From assembly GCF_000006405.1 (NCBI RefSeq), contig NW_003206352.1:39441-77169 (forward strand): a stretch of DNA of 37,729 bases, written 5' to 3'. This stretch comes from Perkinsus marinus ATCC 50983. Taxonomy: Eukaryota; Perkinsozoa; Perkinsida; Perkinsidae. This document shows, piece after piece, positions 11,431-23,268 of the stretch (position 1 is the stretch's first letter; each line of letters opens with the position of its first letter). The notes under the pieces were generated by a model that was not told the DNA's origin, ran no database searches, and saw nothing but the letters and a program-made list of their open reading frames with translations. The position numbers were made by a program, and so were the translations under genes.

Positions 11431-12587
11431 AAGTTAAATATCCCACTTCTGAGCGCGTGGGTCTGGTGGGCTGGAAGACCGAAGGTGTCTGTGGCTTCCA
11501 GCCATAGGTCTTCGGTGCGAAGGGGCGGAGATCGCTGAGCTTCCTGTCAAGTATTCAGCGGGCAGCCCGTTGCGGGCTCTTATTGAAATTATTTTGGTAA
11601 TTGGGTGACTAAAAAACAAAAAGTTGTCGAAGGTTGGCTGACGTCGTCGACGTGGCCGACAACTTTCTCGTCATAGAGACATGTGAGAAGAATGATCATC
11701 ATGGGGTTTGACCGTGGGTCGTTCGGTTGAGAGTCACTAACGTACTGCGCTAATAGTTCATCTCTTGTGAGAAGAACCGTTTCGTCAAAAATAAGCGGGC
11801 GATGCAACAGTCACACTTTCGCTATATTTTTATGCTGATGAGCAGTGAACGGGGGACAGAACGATACCCTGGTTGTCTTCTGAATCGCCCTGGTCGGGTC
11901 GGAATTTTTGCTCACGCACGGTCGGACGGACGCACGCACACGAGTGTTCGTGCACAGTGATATGAGCTCCGCTCGCTTCGCTTGCTCATCAGCCAGCGAC
12001 GCATCGCTCTCAGCGAACCATCGAATTAGTCCGACAAGCGCCTCTGCTGGCGCCACGCTTGTTGCGCTACGCTGGGCGCGTGCCGGCGATGCGACGCCGC
12101 GTACGATCGCGACGCCTACCGATGCTTGCTCCCGGGAGGGACGGGCTGGGTTGAAAAAGATCATACACGGCATACGCCGCCTGATTCTGTAAAACTGCGG
12201 CGATGTTCGCCCGCACGGGTCGTTTCACGACGCGCTGTGACGGAGACGCACTGCGTGACCTTGTGTTGTGGGTCCCAGTTTGCCTGCACCCTTGTAATCT
12301 CATCAAACCTTCGCCTTCCTCATTATAGCGAATGAGCCCAATATCGATTACTGTGCTGCTCAGTCTGTGGTATTCGTACAGAACATAAGTGCAGGTAGTG
12401 CGCTCATTGTTATTGTCCTAGGGTCGTAGTATTTGACCAATACTATTGGTTGCTCTAGCTCGAGTTCCCTTGTTGTGTTGTTCTTAGAGTTCATCAACCG
12501 ATACCCCGACACTTGACGCACTGCGTGACGGTGACGCACTGCGTGACGGAGACGCACTGTGTGACGCGCCCTCCGTATTTAACGTTT
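11431..12587. other. About 1.1-kb segment present only in duplication unit 1
   Basis: The paralogous unit has an unrelated segment of about 175 bp here (22940-23110). Homology resumes at GGTAGCGGTATGTGGT (12588). The segment is CpG-rich between about 11900 and 12250, carries overlapping inverted repeats at its left side (11469-11516), a small hairpin at 11564-11578 (AGCCCG/CGGGCT) and an 18-nt direct repeat at its right side. Overlapping frames of 94 and 120 codons on opposite strands show no known domain. It may be an inserted element of unknown type. Confidence 0.5.
12515..12565. repeat. 18-nt direct repeat, three tandem copies plus one distant
   Basis: GACGCACTGCGTGAC begins at 12515 and 12533, and a one-base variant begins at 12551, giving an 18-nt period. 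A fourth copy is at 12245-12259. The core ACGCACTGCGT is close to palindromic. Confidence 0.9.
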
Positions 12588-12745
12588 GCCGGTAGCGGTA
12601 TGTGGTCGGTGAATACTGTAGTCATAACAAGATTTGATGACGTTTGTATGGGGATCAATCTACCGAAAACAGCTTTTTTGTTGTTAGAGTCTCTGGTGAA
12701 AGATGCTGCATTATTAGTATAGCCGGGACAAATGTTTGGGTCGAG

Positions 12746-12758
12746 TTCGCTCTCTTAG
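12746..12758 (+). promoter_or_regulatory. Candidate spliced-leader acceptor upstream of gene B
   Basis: A pyrimidine-rich stretch ending TCGCTCTCTTAG places an AG at 12757-12758, 15 nt before the ATG. The same arrangement is conserved before gene D. Perkinsus is known to add a spliced leader in trans at such sites; use of this one is inferred. Confidence 0.4.
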
Positions 12759-12773
12759 TTCTGGTCAACCACC

Positions 12774-15398
12774 ATGTCTGGGAACAAATATCTCATGTTT
12801 AATCTAGCGGCAGTTGCTACAGCGGCCCCCTTCCTTGCCAAGCATCAGTCTGTGGGTGGTAAAGTGTCTATAACCATTGCTACTACCAACGATGTCTATT
12901 CAATGTATGCTCGTCCAATGTCTGGGAATGGTTATTACTTTGAGGGTACTCCTTCTGAGCAGTTTTATTCGATCTTTGAGAAGGATGCTGACACTTGTTA
13001 TGGTACGGCGGGTGCGATGGGCATGCCCGAAGCTTCTGTTGATAAGCTTCATAATATCGATCTATCGGCCACCGGTGGTAAGGTGATGACCAAGGAGGAC
13101 AGTGGTTGTGTGGATCCTTCTAAGTTCGATGACATGGTTCGTGATCCTTCATCTGCGTGGGGTAATACGGCCCAAATGGCAGGCACCTATAAGTACCTTG
13201 GTCTGACTGCCGATACTGATGAGTATATCAGCATGCTCCCCGGTGATTTCGTTGCTATGTCTTACCTCTCCTCCATCACGTATGGTCAGCATATGGTAGA
13301 TATAATGAACGCTGGTGAGGTTGACTTGGTGGCATTTGGGAATCATGAATTCCAGTTCAAGAATAAGTGCCCTCCTGCAGACCTCGGTAACCATCCCGAG
13401 TATAACGATGTGTGTGTTGCATGGAATATGGCCACTGGCAACTTCCTCTATCTCAGCAATAACGTCTTTGAGGATGCTAAGAAGACCAAGCTATTCGGTT
13501 CTACTCTGAAGGTCCCTGATGAGATCTCATTTGTCAATGCCGCTGTGCCAAAGAACAAGAAGGTTTTCAATGAGGAGACCAGCTACTACGCTCCCTCTGG
13601 TGACTACTGGTTCAAAATGGTCAAAGGCAAGAAGGTTTGCTTCACCGGCACCACTGAGACTTCGGCCGCTAGTGATATTGCGGGGAAGAGTAACGTGTGG
13701 TTTTCCGATATGATGGAGTCCGCAGTCGAGGCTGCTCGCAAGATGAATGAGGATGGTTGCAACTTGGTTATCATCCTCACTCATCAGCGTGAGGGTTATG
13801 ATGTCCTCTTATGGAGGAAGGCTGTTGTGGAAGAGGGTATCAGGATCGATGCTATCATTGGTGCCCATGATCACTTCCCTGCTTTCTTGAATCTTCAACA
13901 CCCCACTAAGCCTGATATTATAACTCCTGTGTGGAAGATGGGTATGGATGCTCAAATCCTCGGCAAGTTCGTATTTGACTTTGATGATCAACATCCTAAT
14001 GGTAAACTCCGCTTCGCTCATGCCATTCCGGTGTTGGATGGTCAGTGTGATCAGCACTTCATCGGTACGGACAATGAGGAGTGGTGGAACAATAACGTGA
14101 TGCAGACCTGGTCACACTGGGTACAGCCTATCAAGCCTCTCCAGGATACTAACATAAGCAATTTGTTATTTGCTGGTTTGTACGACACTGCGGATATCCG
14201 CTCTGCCGAGTCCCGTGCTGGTAACATGCTGGCTGATCTATTCCTACGTAACATTTCAGCTCATTTTGCGGCTCTTTGCGGTGGCACTATCCGTTATGGT
14301 TTGAGTCAGAACTTCACAGAGCGCCTTCCCCTCACTGCATTGGATTTGTTTGAAGAGACTCCTTTCCTCGGTGGTATGGTCTCCTATGACATATCCTTAA
14401 TGGAGGTCTTTGGTTATATGATCTATTCGGCTCCAATCGCCATGGGCGGTCCTAATGCGCCGCGTCCGGTCACCTCTGGTTTCGAGATCGAGATGGATCC
14501 TACCTCTACTCAACATGGTGGTGTGAAGTTCATCCGTTTCACTGGTACGAGTCATATGGCTGGTATTGTCAACCGTACCCAGGCTGAATGTGGTCATCCG
14601 ACTTTGAAGTGTGGTGAGATTATTTGGAATGCTGAGGAGGGTTGGAAGGTCGATCCTTTCACTATGGTCGTCGTCACTGTTCCTGCGTACAATGCTAGAT
14701 ACTCTCCGAACGACGCCCCCACCTTGCGCAGGTCGTACCATTTGACTCAAATGTCGGACCTGTGCAGACGTGGTGCTGATAGCTACGCCATCGACCTCAA
14801 TGGAGAATCCACATCCTTCGCTTGCCCCCCTGGCCCCGACTTCTTCAACTACTTGAATAAGCAGTTGCCCTGGACTGATTGTGGATATGTCGACGGCGGC
14901 TCTACCACCACTCCCAGTCCGGTCACCACCACCACATCAGCTCCTGGTACCCTCACCTTCTGGCATCAGATCCTCATCAGATTGGCATCAGTTGCTGATG
15001 CCGACTCTTCGACCTGTTGGGCTCATCTCGACTCCACTATTCTCAAGAGGTCTGTTCATGTCTGGACTGATGAAGCTGTTACTCCTAAGGATGCTGAGGT
15101 TATTGATACCTCCACTCCGATGGCCGAAGGATTAGTTGGTGCTGGTCTGCTCCTCCCTAAACCATGGTATGTTGGTGGTGAACATCCTGAGGATCTAAAG
15201 GTCTATGGCATTAGCGATCCCGATGTTGAGTCTATGGAGTTCGCTAATCTTCCGGTTCGTCGTTGGTTAGAGAAGGCATCTGGTGCTAGCGAGGATGACC
15301 TTGTGCTGACACCTCCCGTTGAGAGTCCTAAGAAGACTGTTGGCCAGTTCTACGGCATGAAAGTTGATCCTCGTACCATTCTCGCTCTACATCAGTAG
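12774..15398 (+). CDS. Secreted metallophosphatase / 5'-nucleotidase-like protein, copy B
   Basis: An intact intronless frame of 874 residues. The N-terminus has a short hydrophobic segment (YLMFNLAAVATAAPFLA) that could be a signal peptide. Calcineurin-like phosphoesterase motifs are in order: TNDVY (38-42), PGD (156-158), GNHE (189-192), ILTH (334-337) and IGAHDH (362-367). A 5'-nucleotidase C-terminal domain follows, with ESRAGNMLADLF and GGTIRYGL. The family hydrolyses nucleotides, nucleotide sugars or cyclic nucleotides outside the cell. The first motif is normally D-x-H; here the His is Tyr42, which removes an expected metal ligand. A Thr/Ser/Pro linker follows, then a C-terminal region of unknown function. 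Compared with D, an in-frame segment of about 50 residues holding a Cys-rich module is missing at the linker. No GPI-type hydrophobic tail is seen, so release from the cell is likely. Confidence 0.88.
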   Translation: MSGNKYLMFNLAAVATAAPFLAKHQSVGGKVSITIATTNDVYSMYARPMSGNGYYFEGTPSEQFYSIFEKDADTCYGTAGAMGMPEASVDKLHNIDLSATGGKVMTKEDSGCVDPSKFDDMVRDPSSAWGNTAQMAGTYKYLGLTADTDEYISMLPGDFVAMSYLSSITYGQHMVDIMNAGEVDLVAFGNHEFQFKNKCPPADLGNHPEYNDVCVAWNMATGNFLYLSNNVFEDAKKTKLFGSTLKVPDEISFVNAAVPKNKKVFNEETSYYAPSGDYWFKMVKGKKVCFTGTTETSAASDIAGKSNVWFSDMMESAVEAARKMNEDGCNLVIILTHQREGYDVLLWRKAVVEEGIRIDAIIGAHDHFPAFLNLQHPTKPDIITPVWKMGMDAQILGKFVFDFDDQHPNGKLRFAHAIPVLDGQCDQHFIGTDNEEWWNNNVMQTWSHWVQPIKPLQDTNISNLLFAGLYDTADIRSAESRAGNMLADLFLRNISAHFAALCGGTIRYGLSQNFTERLPLTALDLFEETPFLGGMVSYDISLMEVFGYMIYSAPIAMGGPNAPRPVTSGFEIEMDPTSTQHGGVKFIRFTGTSHMAGIVNRTQAECGHPTLKCGEIIWNAEEGWKVDPFTMVVVTVPAYNARYSPNDAPTLRRSYHLTQMSDLCRRGADSYAIDLNGESTSFACPPGPDFFNYLNKQLPWTDCGYVDGGSTTTPSPVTTTTSAPGTLTFWHQILIRLASVADADSSTCWAHLDSTILKRSVHVWTDEAVTPKDAEVIDTSTPMAEGLVGAGLLLPKPWYVGGEHPEDLKVYGISDPDVESMEFANLPVRRWLEKASGASEDDLVLTPPVESPKKTVGQFYGMKVDPRTILALHQ

Positions 15399-16899
15399 GG
15401 TTTCATGTTTTTGTTCGAGTAAGTCCAATGATACGTAATGTTGTGACAGATTTCTACCGGATTTTTGAAATCAATAAGAATCGATGTGTTTCGTACACCT
15501 GGTGTATCTGTTGTATGTTACGGAGTTTCTTGGAAACTCCGAAAACTTATCTTTCGTCTTCCCATTGTTTTTCTTGTCCATATGATATCATGGTTTGTTA
15601 ATGTGAAGCTCGCTATATCAGCTTTATTTCACCTTCAATTGAGAGCGTCTTCAGTTCTTAGTACTAGTTGTGTTTTTGTTGAGGAGTAACGGGCCAAACT
15701 CGAAGAAAGTCATTGCATCAGTGGGCTGATAATGTTGGATGAAACTGATGATGTATTGACCAACAAAGTGACTCTTGGCGATAATGCAATGCTGTCCAGC
15801 AGGACCAACGTTGACATAACTTCAGTATTGCAGTCCCGAGCATGTAAACACAGTGGGTACGGCTGCAAATATGAACTGTATATCGGTGCAATTCGAGCCG
15901 TAGCGTCGGTGTTGTACTCGAAACTTCCACACAGTGGTGATATCTCTGCAAAAAGAAAATTGATCACAGGATGAATGCTAGTCGAGTGACACTTGTTATA
16001 CATAGCGGCGTACAGTATCATGCTTGACTTTACCTCTCGCAATCTGGGGTAACCTACTGCCATGAACACAATGCAACGGGATGAGAGGATATGATGGGAT
16101 TCCTATCATAGGAACTTACTACCATTCGAGCAGCATTCCTCGAGCATCGCTTGCATCGATGGCAACGGCCATGGAGTGCGCGTTGTTGTGACAACAATGT
16201 TATCACTACTGCTGGTCCATTACTTTGTTCGCTATCGAACAGATAGGAGCAACTGCGCAAACTCGATGAGCTAATCTCGTTTCCGCCATCTTCCCAAAGC
16301 CTCCTTGTGTTTGAGTGAATACGGTTGTATGAACGGTAAAGTCGCGGAGATTATTAGTTTTCCGTTGACTCCACCATTCTTCCAGTAAGCTGCCTCTTTA
16401 ACACTATCTTGAGTATTGGACTAGAATTGCAACTTGCATAGAGGGAAGTGATAATCCATCAAAGACGTTACCAACCTCAGAGTACAGAGCACGTCTCGCA
16501 GGAACAGTTAATCTGATGGGCTCATCACAGTTGTAAGGGTCGTAGAATATAGAATCAACCAACACATTTGCCCAGCAAGGGTTCTTTTGATGCGAGAAAA
16601 TCCTGTCTCCAAGGGGAGAATTTTATGGGGACAAGATACTGCGTTCAGATGTTAGCTTGGGATCTCGCTGGGCGGGGCGTGATGCCTCGTTGGTTACATC
16701 CCCTATAGGACCTGAAGACTGAGTGGAGCTGCTGTAGGAATAGCTCGAGGGGTAAGCGATCATGGCCGCATCATATGGACTATACAGCTGATAAGACATA
16801 CACCGTGTGTGTTTCTCAATCTGAATAGTCAAATATCAACTACGTCTCTCGAGTTATACGGAGTTAGGTGCTTCTTGTTCGAAGGACTTTGTTATCACT
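15399..16899. other. 3' flank of gene B, no confident gene
   Basis: 15399 to about 16660 is homologous to the 3' flank of gene D (26071-27418). The longest frame, 119 codons on the minus strand (16069-15710), is interrupted and shifted in the D flank, so it is unlikely to be coding. 16660-16899 is unique sequence before pseudogene C. Confidence 0.6.
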
Positions 16900-19262
16900 A
16901 TGCCAAGGAGCAAATTGCTCATGTTTAATACATCAGCAGTTGCTGCAGCGCCCCCTTTCGTCGCCAAACAACAGTCTGTGGGTGGTAAAGTGTCTATAGC
17001 CATTGCTACTACCAACGATTTTCATTCAATGTATGCCCGTCCAATGTCTGGGAATGGTTATTACTTCGAGGATACTCCTTCAGAGCAGTTTTATTCGAGA
17101 AGGATGTGAGAATTGATAGAAGAATTAGAGAAGGATGCTGACACTTGTTACGGTACGGCTGGTGCGATACGCATGCCCGAAGCTTCTGTTGATAAACTTT
17201 ATAATATCGGTTTATCGGCCACCGGTGGTAAGGTGACGACCAAGGAGGACAGTGGTTGTGTGGATCCTTTTAAGTTCGATGATATGGTTCGTGATCCTTC
17301 ATCTGCATGGGGTAATACGGCCCAAATGGCAGGCACCTATAAGTACCTTGGTCTGACTGCCGATACTGATGAGTATATCAGCTTGCTCCCCGGTGATTTC
17401 GTTGCTATGTCTTACCTCTCCTCCATCACGTATGGTCAGCATATGGTGGATATGATGAACGCTGGTGAGGTTGACTTGGTGGCATTTGGGAATCATGAAT
17501 TCCAGTTCAAGAATAAGTGCCCTCCTGCAGACCTCGGTAACCATCCCGAGTATAACGATGTGTGCGTTGCATGGAATATGGCCACTGGCAACTTCCTCTA
17601 CCTCAGCAATAACGTCTTTGAGGATGCTAAGAAGACCAAGCTATTGGGTTCTACTCTGAAGGTCCCTGATGAGATCTCATTTGTCAATGCCACCGTGCCA
17701 AAGAACAAGAAGATCTTCAATGAGGAGACTAGCTACTACGCTCCCTCTGGTAATTACTTGTTCAAGATGGTCAAGGGCGAGAAGGTTTGCTTCACTGGTA
17801 CCACTGAGGCGTCTGCTGATGAGCCCATTATCGGCAAGGCCAACGTATGGCTATCGGATGAGTACGAGGCCGGAGTAAACGACACGCGTGAGATGAGTGA
17901 GGATGGTTGCAACTTGGTTATCATCCTCACTCATCAGCGTGAGGGTTATGATGTCCTCTTATGGAGGAAGGCTGTTGTGGAAGAGGGTATCAGGATCGAT
18001 GCTATCATTGGTGCCCATGATCACTTCCCTGCTTTCTTGAATCTTCAACACCCCACTAAGCCTGATATTATAACTCCTGTGTGGAAGATGGGTATGGATG
18101 CTCAAATCCTCGGCAAGTTCGTATTTGACATTTGCTGGTTTGTACGACACTGCAGATATCCGCTCTGCCGAGTCCCGTGCTGGTAACGTGCTGGCTGATC
18201 TATTCCTACGTAACATTTCAGCTCATTTTGCGGCTCTTTGCGGTGGCAATATCCGTTATGGTTTGAGTCAGAACTTCACAGGGCGCCTTCCCCTCACTGC
18301 ATTGGATTTGTTTGAAGAGACTCCTTTCCTCGGTGGTATGGTCTCCTATGACGTATCCTTAATGGAGGTCTTTGGTTATATGATCTATTCGGCTCCAATC
18401 GCCATGGGTGGTCCTAATGCGCCTCGTCCGGTCACCTCTGGTTTCGAGATCGAGATGGATCCTACCTCTACTCAACATGGTGGTGTGAAGTTCATCCGTT
18501 TCACTGGTACGAGTCATATGGCTGGTATTGTCAACCGTACCCAGGCTGAATGTGGTCATCCGACTTTGAAGTGTGGTGAGATTATTTGGAATGCTGAGGA
18601 GGGTTGGAAGGTCGATCCCCTCGCTATGGTCGTCGTCGCTGTTCCTGCGTACAATGCTAGATACTCTCCGAACGACGCCCCCACCTTGCGCAGGTCGTAC
18701 TATTCAACTCAAATGTCGGACCTGTGCAGACGTGGTGCTGATAGCTACGCCATCCTTACGCCGTTCTTCCTGCAAATATTAGCAAAGGCCTGAGGGTTAA
18801 GTTTGTCACGGCCCTGAAACATCCTGCAGTAGCTTGTTGGTTGAGACACACGAATTAACAGAGTTCGACTCCAAGACCTGTTTGAATCGTCTTGTATCCA
18901 CCATCCCCAATAGGTCCATTCATGTGTGGGTGAAGGATGCGATCACCCCCGATGTCATCGGGCCGATGACGTTGCCGTGGTGGGCCTGGATGCTCTCACT
19001 GATGCGGGGTCCCTGAGCGCGGCTCTGAAACTGTCTAATCCATGGTATATCGGCGGAGAAAACCTCTCCAACTTGGAGAATTATGGGATATTCAACCCAG
19101 ATACCGAATCTATGAGCCTGACCAATCTTCCGGTTAGGAGATGGGTCGGCAAGAATAAGATCAAAATTTGGTGTTGTTCGAAATGCTGCTCAGAATGGAT
19201 ACGCCGGGCATTTCCATGGTTCGAATGTTGACCCTCGTACCTTTCTTGCCTTTCATGAGTAA
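16900..19262 (+). pseudogene. Metallophosphatase/5'-nucleotidase copy C, pseudogene
   Basis: The start MPRSKLLMFNTSAVAAAPPF is a diverged version of the B/D N-terminus. The first motif reads TNDFH, keeping the metal-binding His that B and D have lost. The frame is broken in several places. A net 24-nt insertion around 17098-17130 brings in a TGA. About 188 nt present in B (13980-14167) is missing at 18129/18130, shifting the frame. A further loss of roughly 240 nt near 18755 removes the linker and half the Cys-rich module. The C-terminus matches pseudogene A (GLDALTDAGSLSAALKLSN) and ends VDPRTFLAFHE with TAA at 19260. A patch at 17809-17899 is clearly diverged from A, B and D while its surroundings are nearly identical. 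Confidence 0.9.
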
Positions 19263-20106
19263 TAGCCTCACGTTTTGAATTAGTTACTGAGACATGAACT
19301 CTACGGAACGAGTGGACGTTTATTAGTTCGATGAGTTCATCCTTCGCCTCCTGTACGAGGATTTTCGTTGGGATCTCAGATGTCTTGACATGAAGTCATT
19401 TGTCCATTTTTTGGATGAAAGAGCAAACTCTCCCGGTTACATTGAATACTCGTTGGAGTCGAGTTGAGTTGAGGTCGCGTCTAAATTGGTTAACCCTCCG
19501 AGTCACGTCCTCCCTGGGCGCCTCCAACTTGGGAGTCCCAAATTGCTCAAGTTGTGTGTTTCCGAGAACCAGGCTTCACCTTGCCTGACATTCAGAACAG
19601 AACCTCGGTCTAACCCGAGAAGTATCGGACCAGAGCTACATCTTACAGACACTCAACGGATTGCACACTAGTAAGCAGATGACAAGCAATCGGGTGTATT
19701 ATGGCTCATTAGAAAGATCTCACCGAGCGCTCAGTGAGCGCCGCTCACTGAGGATGTTCATGTTGGGCGGATATCCATCGGGTGAGCTGAGACGTTCGCA
19801 TTTAAATGCTCCGAAACCCTTCTCGGAACCAGATGAATTCAACATAAGTTATTGAATTGGAGAAAAGTATATCTCCAGTTCCAAAGCCCGGAAGTCGGTC
19901 TCCATAACCGATGCATAAGTCGACTTATTCTTCATAATTCAATAGTATTCATGCGACTGGTTGAGGGAAAGGCTCATATTTGTGATGAATATCACGCCAA
20001 GGCCATGGAGGCCGCGATAGTATTCCTCTCAATATAATTGCATCTGTCCCTTCATTGGGGTATTTCTGGTATTGGAATGTCTACCGTACCACCCGGATAT
20101 CTAATT
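19263..20106. other. Duplicated 3' flank of pseudogene C
   Basis: This corresponds to 8099-8867, with an additional stretch just after the stop that copy A lost. No gene is recognised. The 61-codon frame near its right end is shared with the other copy but lacks an ATG. Confidence 0.65.
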
Positions 20107-22155
20107 GGTGGATGAAGGGGCCGCTATGCCTATGGACTATACCACTGACAAATCTGTTTGGTGGATAGAGGGGCCGCTATGCCCACGCGCTATACTACTG
20201 ACAAATCTGTTTGGTGGATAGAGGGGCCGCTATGCCTATGGACTATACCACTGACAAATCTGTTTGATGGATAGAGGGGCCGCTATGCCTATGGACTGTA
20301 CCACTGACAAATCTGTTTGGTGGATAGAGGGGCCGCTATGCCTATGGACTATACCACTGACAAATCTGTTTGATGGATAGAGGGGCCACTATGCCTATGG
20401 ACTATACCACTGACAAATCTGTTTGATGGATAGAAGGGCCGCTATGCCTATGGACTATACCACTGACAAATCTGTTTGGTGGATAGAGGGGCCGCTATGC
20501 CCACGCACTATACTACTGACGAAGCTACTTGATAAATGGAGGGGCCGCTATGCCCACGCACTATACTACTGACGAAGCTACTTGATAAATGGAGGGTCCG
20601 CTATGCCCGCGCACTATACTACTGACAAATCTACTTGGTAAATGGAGGGGCCGCTATGCCCACGCGCTACACTACTGACAAATCTGTTTGGTGAATGGAG
20701 GGGCCGCTATGCCCATGCACTATACTACTGACTAATCTACTTGGTGAATGGAGGGGCCGCTATGCCCGTGGACTATACTACTGAAAAATCTACTTGGTGA
20801 ATGGAGGGGCCGCTATGTCCATGCACTATACTACTGACGAAGCTACTTGGTAAATGGAGGGGCCGCTATGCCCCCGCACTATACTACTGACGAATCTACT
20901 TGGTAAATGGAGGGGCCGCTATGCCCACGTACTACACTACTGACAAATCTACTTGGTAAATGGAGGGGCCGCTATGCCCGCACACTATACTACTGATAAA
21001 TCTACTTGGTAAATGGAGGGGCCGCTATGCCCGCGCACTAAACTACTGACAAATCTACTTGGTAAATGGAGAGGCCGCTATGCCCACGCACTACACTACT
21101 GACAAATCTACTTGGTAAATGGAGGGGCCGCTATGCCCGCGCACTATACTACTGATAAATCTACTTGGTAAATGGAGGGCCGCTATGCCCGCGCACTAAA
21201 CTACTGACAAATCTACTTGGTAAATGGAGGGGCCGCTATGCCCACGCACTACACTACTGGCAAATCTACTTGGTAAATGAAGGGGCCGCTATGCCCGCGC
21301 ACTATACTACTGATTAAGCTACTTGCTAAATGGAGGGGCTGGTATGCCCGCGCACTATACTACTGTTAAATCTACTTGGCAAATGGAGGGGCCGCTATGC
21401 CCGCGCACTAAACTACTGACAAATCTACTTGGTAAATGGAGGGGCCGCTATGCCCACGCACTACACTACTGACAAATCTACTTGGTAAATGGAGGGGCCG
21501 CTATGCCCGCGCACTATACTACTGATTAAGCTACTTGCTAAATGGAGGGGCTGCTATGCCCGCGCACTATACTACTGTTAAATCTACTTGGCAAATGGAG
21601 GGGCCGCTATGCCCGCGCACTATACTACTGACAAATCTACTACGTAAATGGAGGGGCCGCTATGCCCACGCGCTACACTACTGACAAATTTGTTTGGCGA
21701 ATGGAGGGGCCGCTATGCCCATGCACTATACTACTGACTAATCTACTTGGTGAATGGAGGGGCCGCTATGCCCGTGGACAATACTACTGAAAAATCTACT
21801 TGGTGAATAGAGGGCCGCTATGTCCATGCACTATACTACTGACAAATCTACTTGGTAAATGGAGGGGCCGCTATGCCCGCGCGCTATACTACTGATTAAG
21901 CTACTTGCTAAATGGAGGGGCTGCTATGCCCGCGCACTATACTACTGTTAAATCTACTTGGCAAATGGAGTGGCCGCTATGCCCGCGCACTATACTACTG
22001 ACAAATCTACTTGGTAAATGGAGGGGCCGCTATGCCCCCGCACTATACTACTGACGAAGCTATTTGGTGAATGGAGGGGCCGCTATGCCCGCGCACTACA
22101 CTACTGACGAGGCTATTTCGTGAATGGAGGGGCCGCTATGCCCGCGCACTATTCG
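20107..22155. repeat. 53-bp minisatellite array 2, about 38-39 units
   Basis: Same repeat family as array 1, but most units are of a different subtype: GAGGGGCCGCTATGCCCGCG, CACTATACTACTGAC and AAATCTACTTGGTAAATG. Only the first seven or so units resemble the homogeneous subtype of array 1. Variants such as GATTAAGCTACTTGCTAAAT recur in blocks near 21313, 21525 and 21893. Confidence 0.95.
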
Positions 22156-23268
22156 CCCGCTCTGAGTAAGACTAAGTTCCCTGCTAGATCGACTATGCCA
22201 CCATTGAGATATGTCGCACTCGTTCGATAGCGCAATCCACTCGGATGAATCACTTTTGTTCACTTCAATTTAATGATTGGCAAAGTTGTGTCAAGAGGCA
22301 TAATCTTCTGGATCCGGGAGAGGTTTGCACGCATATACAACTGTCTCGCAGTTGCGGCACGCTGCAACATCGCGCGCACCGCAGGGATAGCCAATGCACT
22401 GAGGTCTTTAAGTATCTTGGGTAGTTATGATTCGGTTTGGCTACCGCTGACCGGTAATAGCTCCCACTTTCGCCTCTCCCTGCACGACCTACTCGCACTC
22501 ATAGCACCGGTTTCCTCTTCCTCTTCTGCATTCCGCCAAGTATTGGATCACTGGCTGTTGTTACCATGACCAGTAATCTCTATAGGATGTTATATCTCGC
22601 TTCTTTTATGCTATAGTGAAGCATCAGTCGAGCATTATGTCTCTTCAGCTGAGTCTCTCTGTCTGCACCACTGTGACCCTAGCATCCCCACTCATCTATT
22701 CAGCGTGAGGAACTGAGAACGATTATTCTTGCACTATTGATCTTTGTTGCGAACTTCAGGCATTAGCTATGCCTCTACACTGTTGCATGCAGACACAGAA
22801 GGTTTTTTCTGGGCCTTGGCTAAGTTGTAACTGGGAGTCAGCCATGGCATTCAACTCATTCTACGAGGGGGAAAACTTTGCGCTTACGTGCCGCACCGCA
22901 CGCATGAACATCAACAATGGATAGTGATATCAAATAACCCACTACACAGAGATAGAAGATAAGATACAGCGGGGCGTAGTATTGTCGAACGGAATGGTAG
23001 ATGGTACAACTCACTTTCTATACGATAGCGCGATTATATATTACGTACAGAGACAGTGTATTGCGTTGAGCTGCTAGCTCAAGAGTCATGCGCTATCATG
23101 CTAGCGTGTACTGGTAGCGGCATATGGTTGGTCAATAATGCAGTCATAACGACATTTTCTGATGTTTGTAGGGTGATCAATTTTCCGGATACAGCTTTCT
23201 TGTTGTTAGAGTCTCTGGTGAAAGATGTTGCATTATTAGTATAGCCGGAAGGAATGTTTGGGTCGAGT
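22156..23268. other. Upstream region of gene D, no gene recognised
   Basis: 22156-22940 matches 10651-11430. 22940-23110 is specific to this unit. 23111-23268 matches 12588-12746 directly upstream of gene B and is therefore the shared proximal promoter/leader region. Confidence 0.55.

Noticed and set aside
11811-12192. Overlapping 94- and 120-codon frames on opposite strands
   Set aside because: CpG-rich sequence lowers stop frequency on both strands; neither frame has a recognisable domain.
15710-16069. 119-codon minus-strand frame beginning MFMAVGYPRLREV
   Set aside because: The homologous flank of gene D (26503-26787) has indels that change the frame, so coding function is not conserved.
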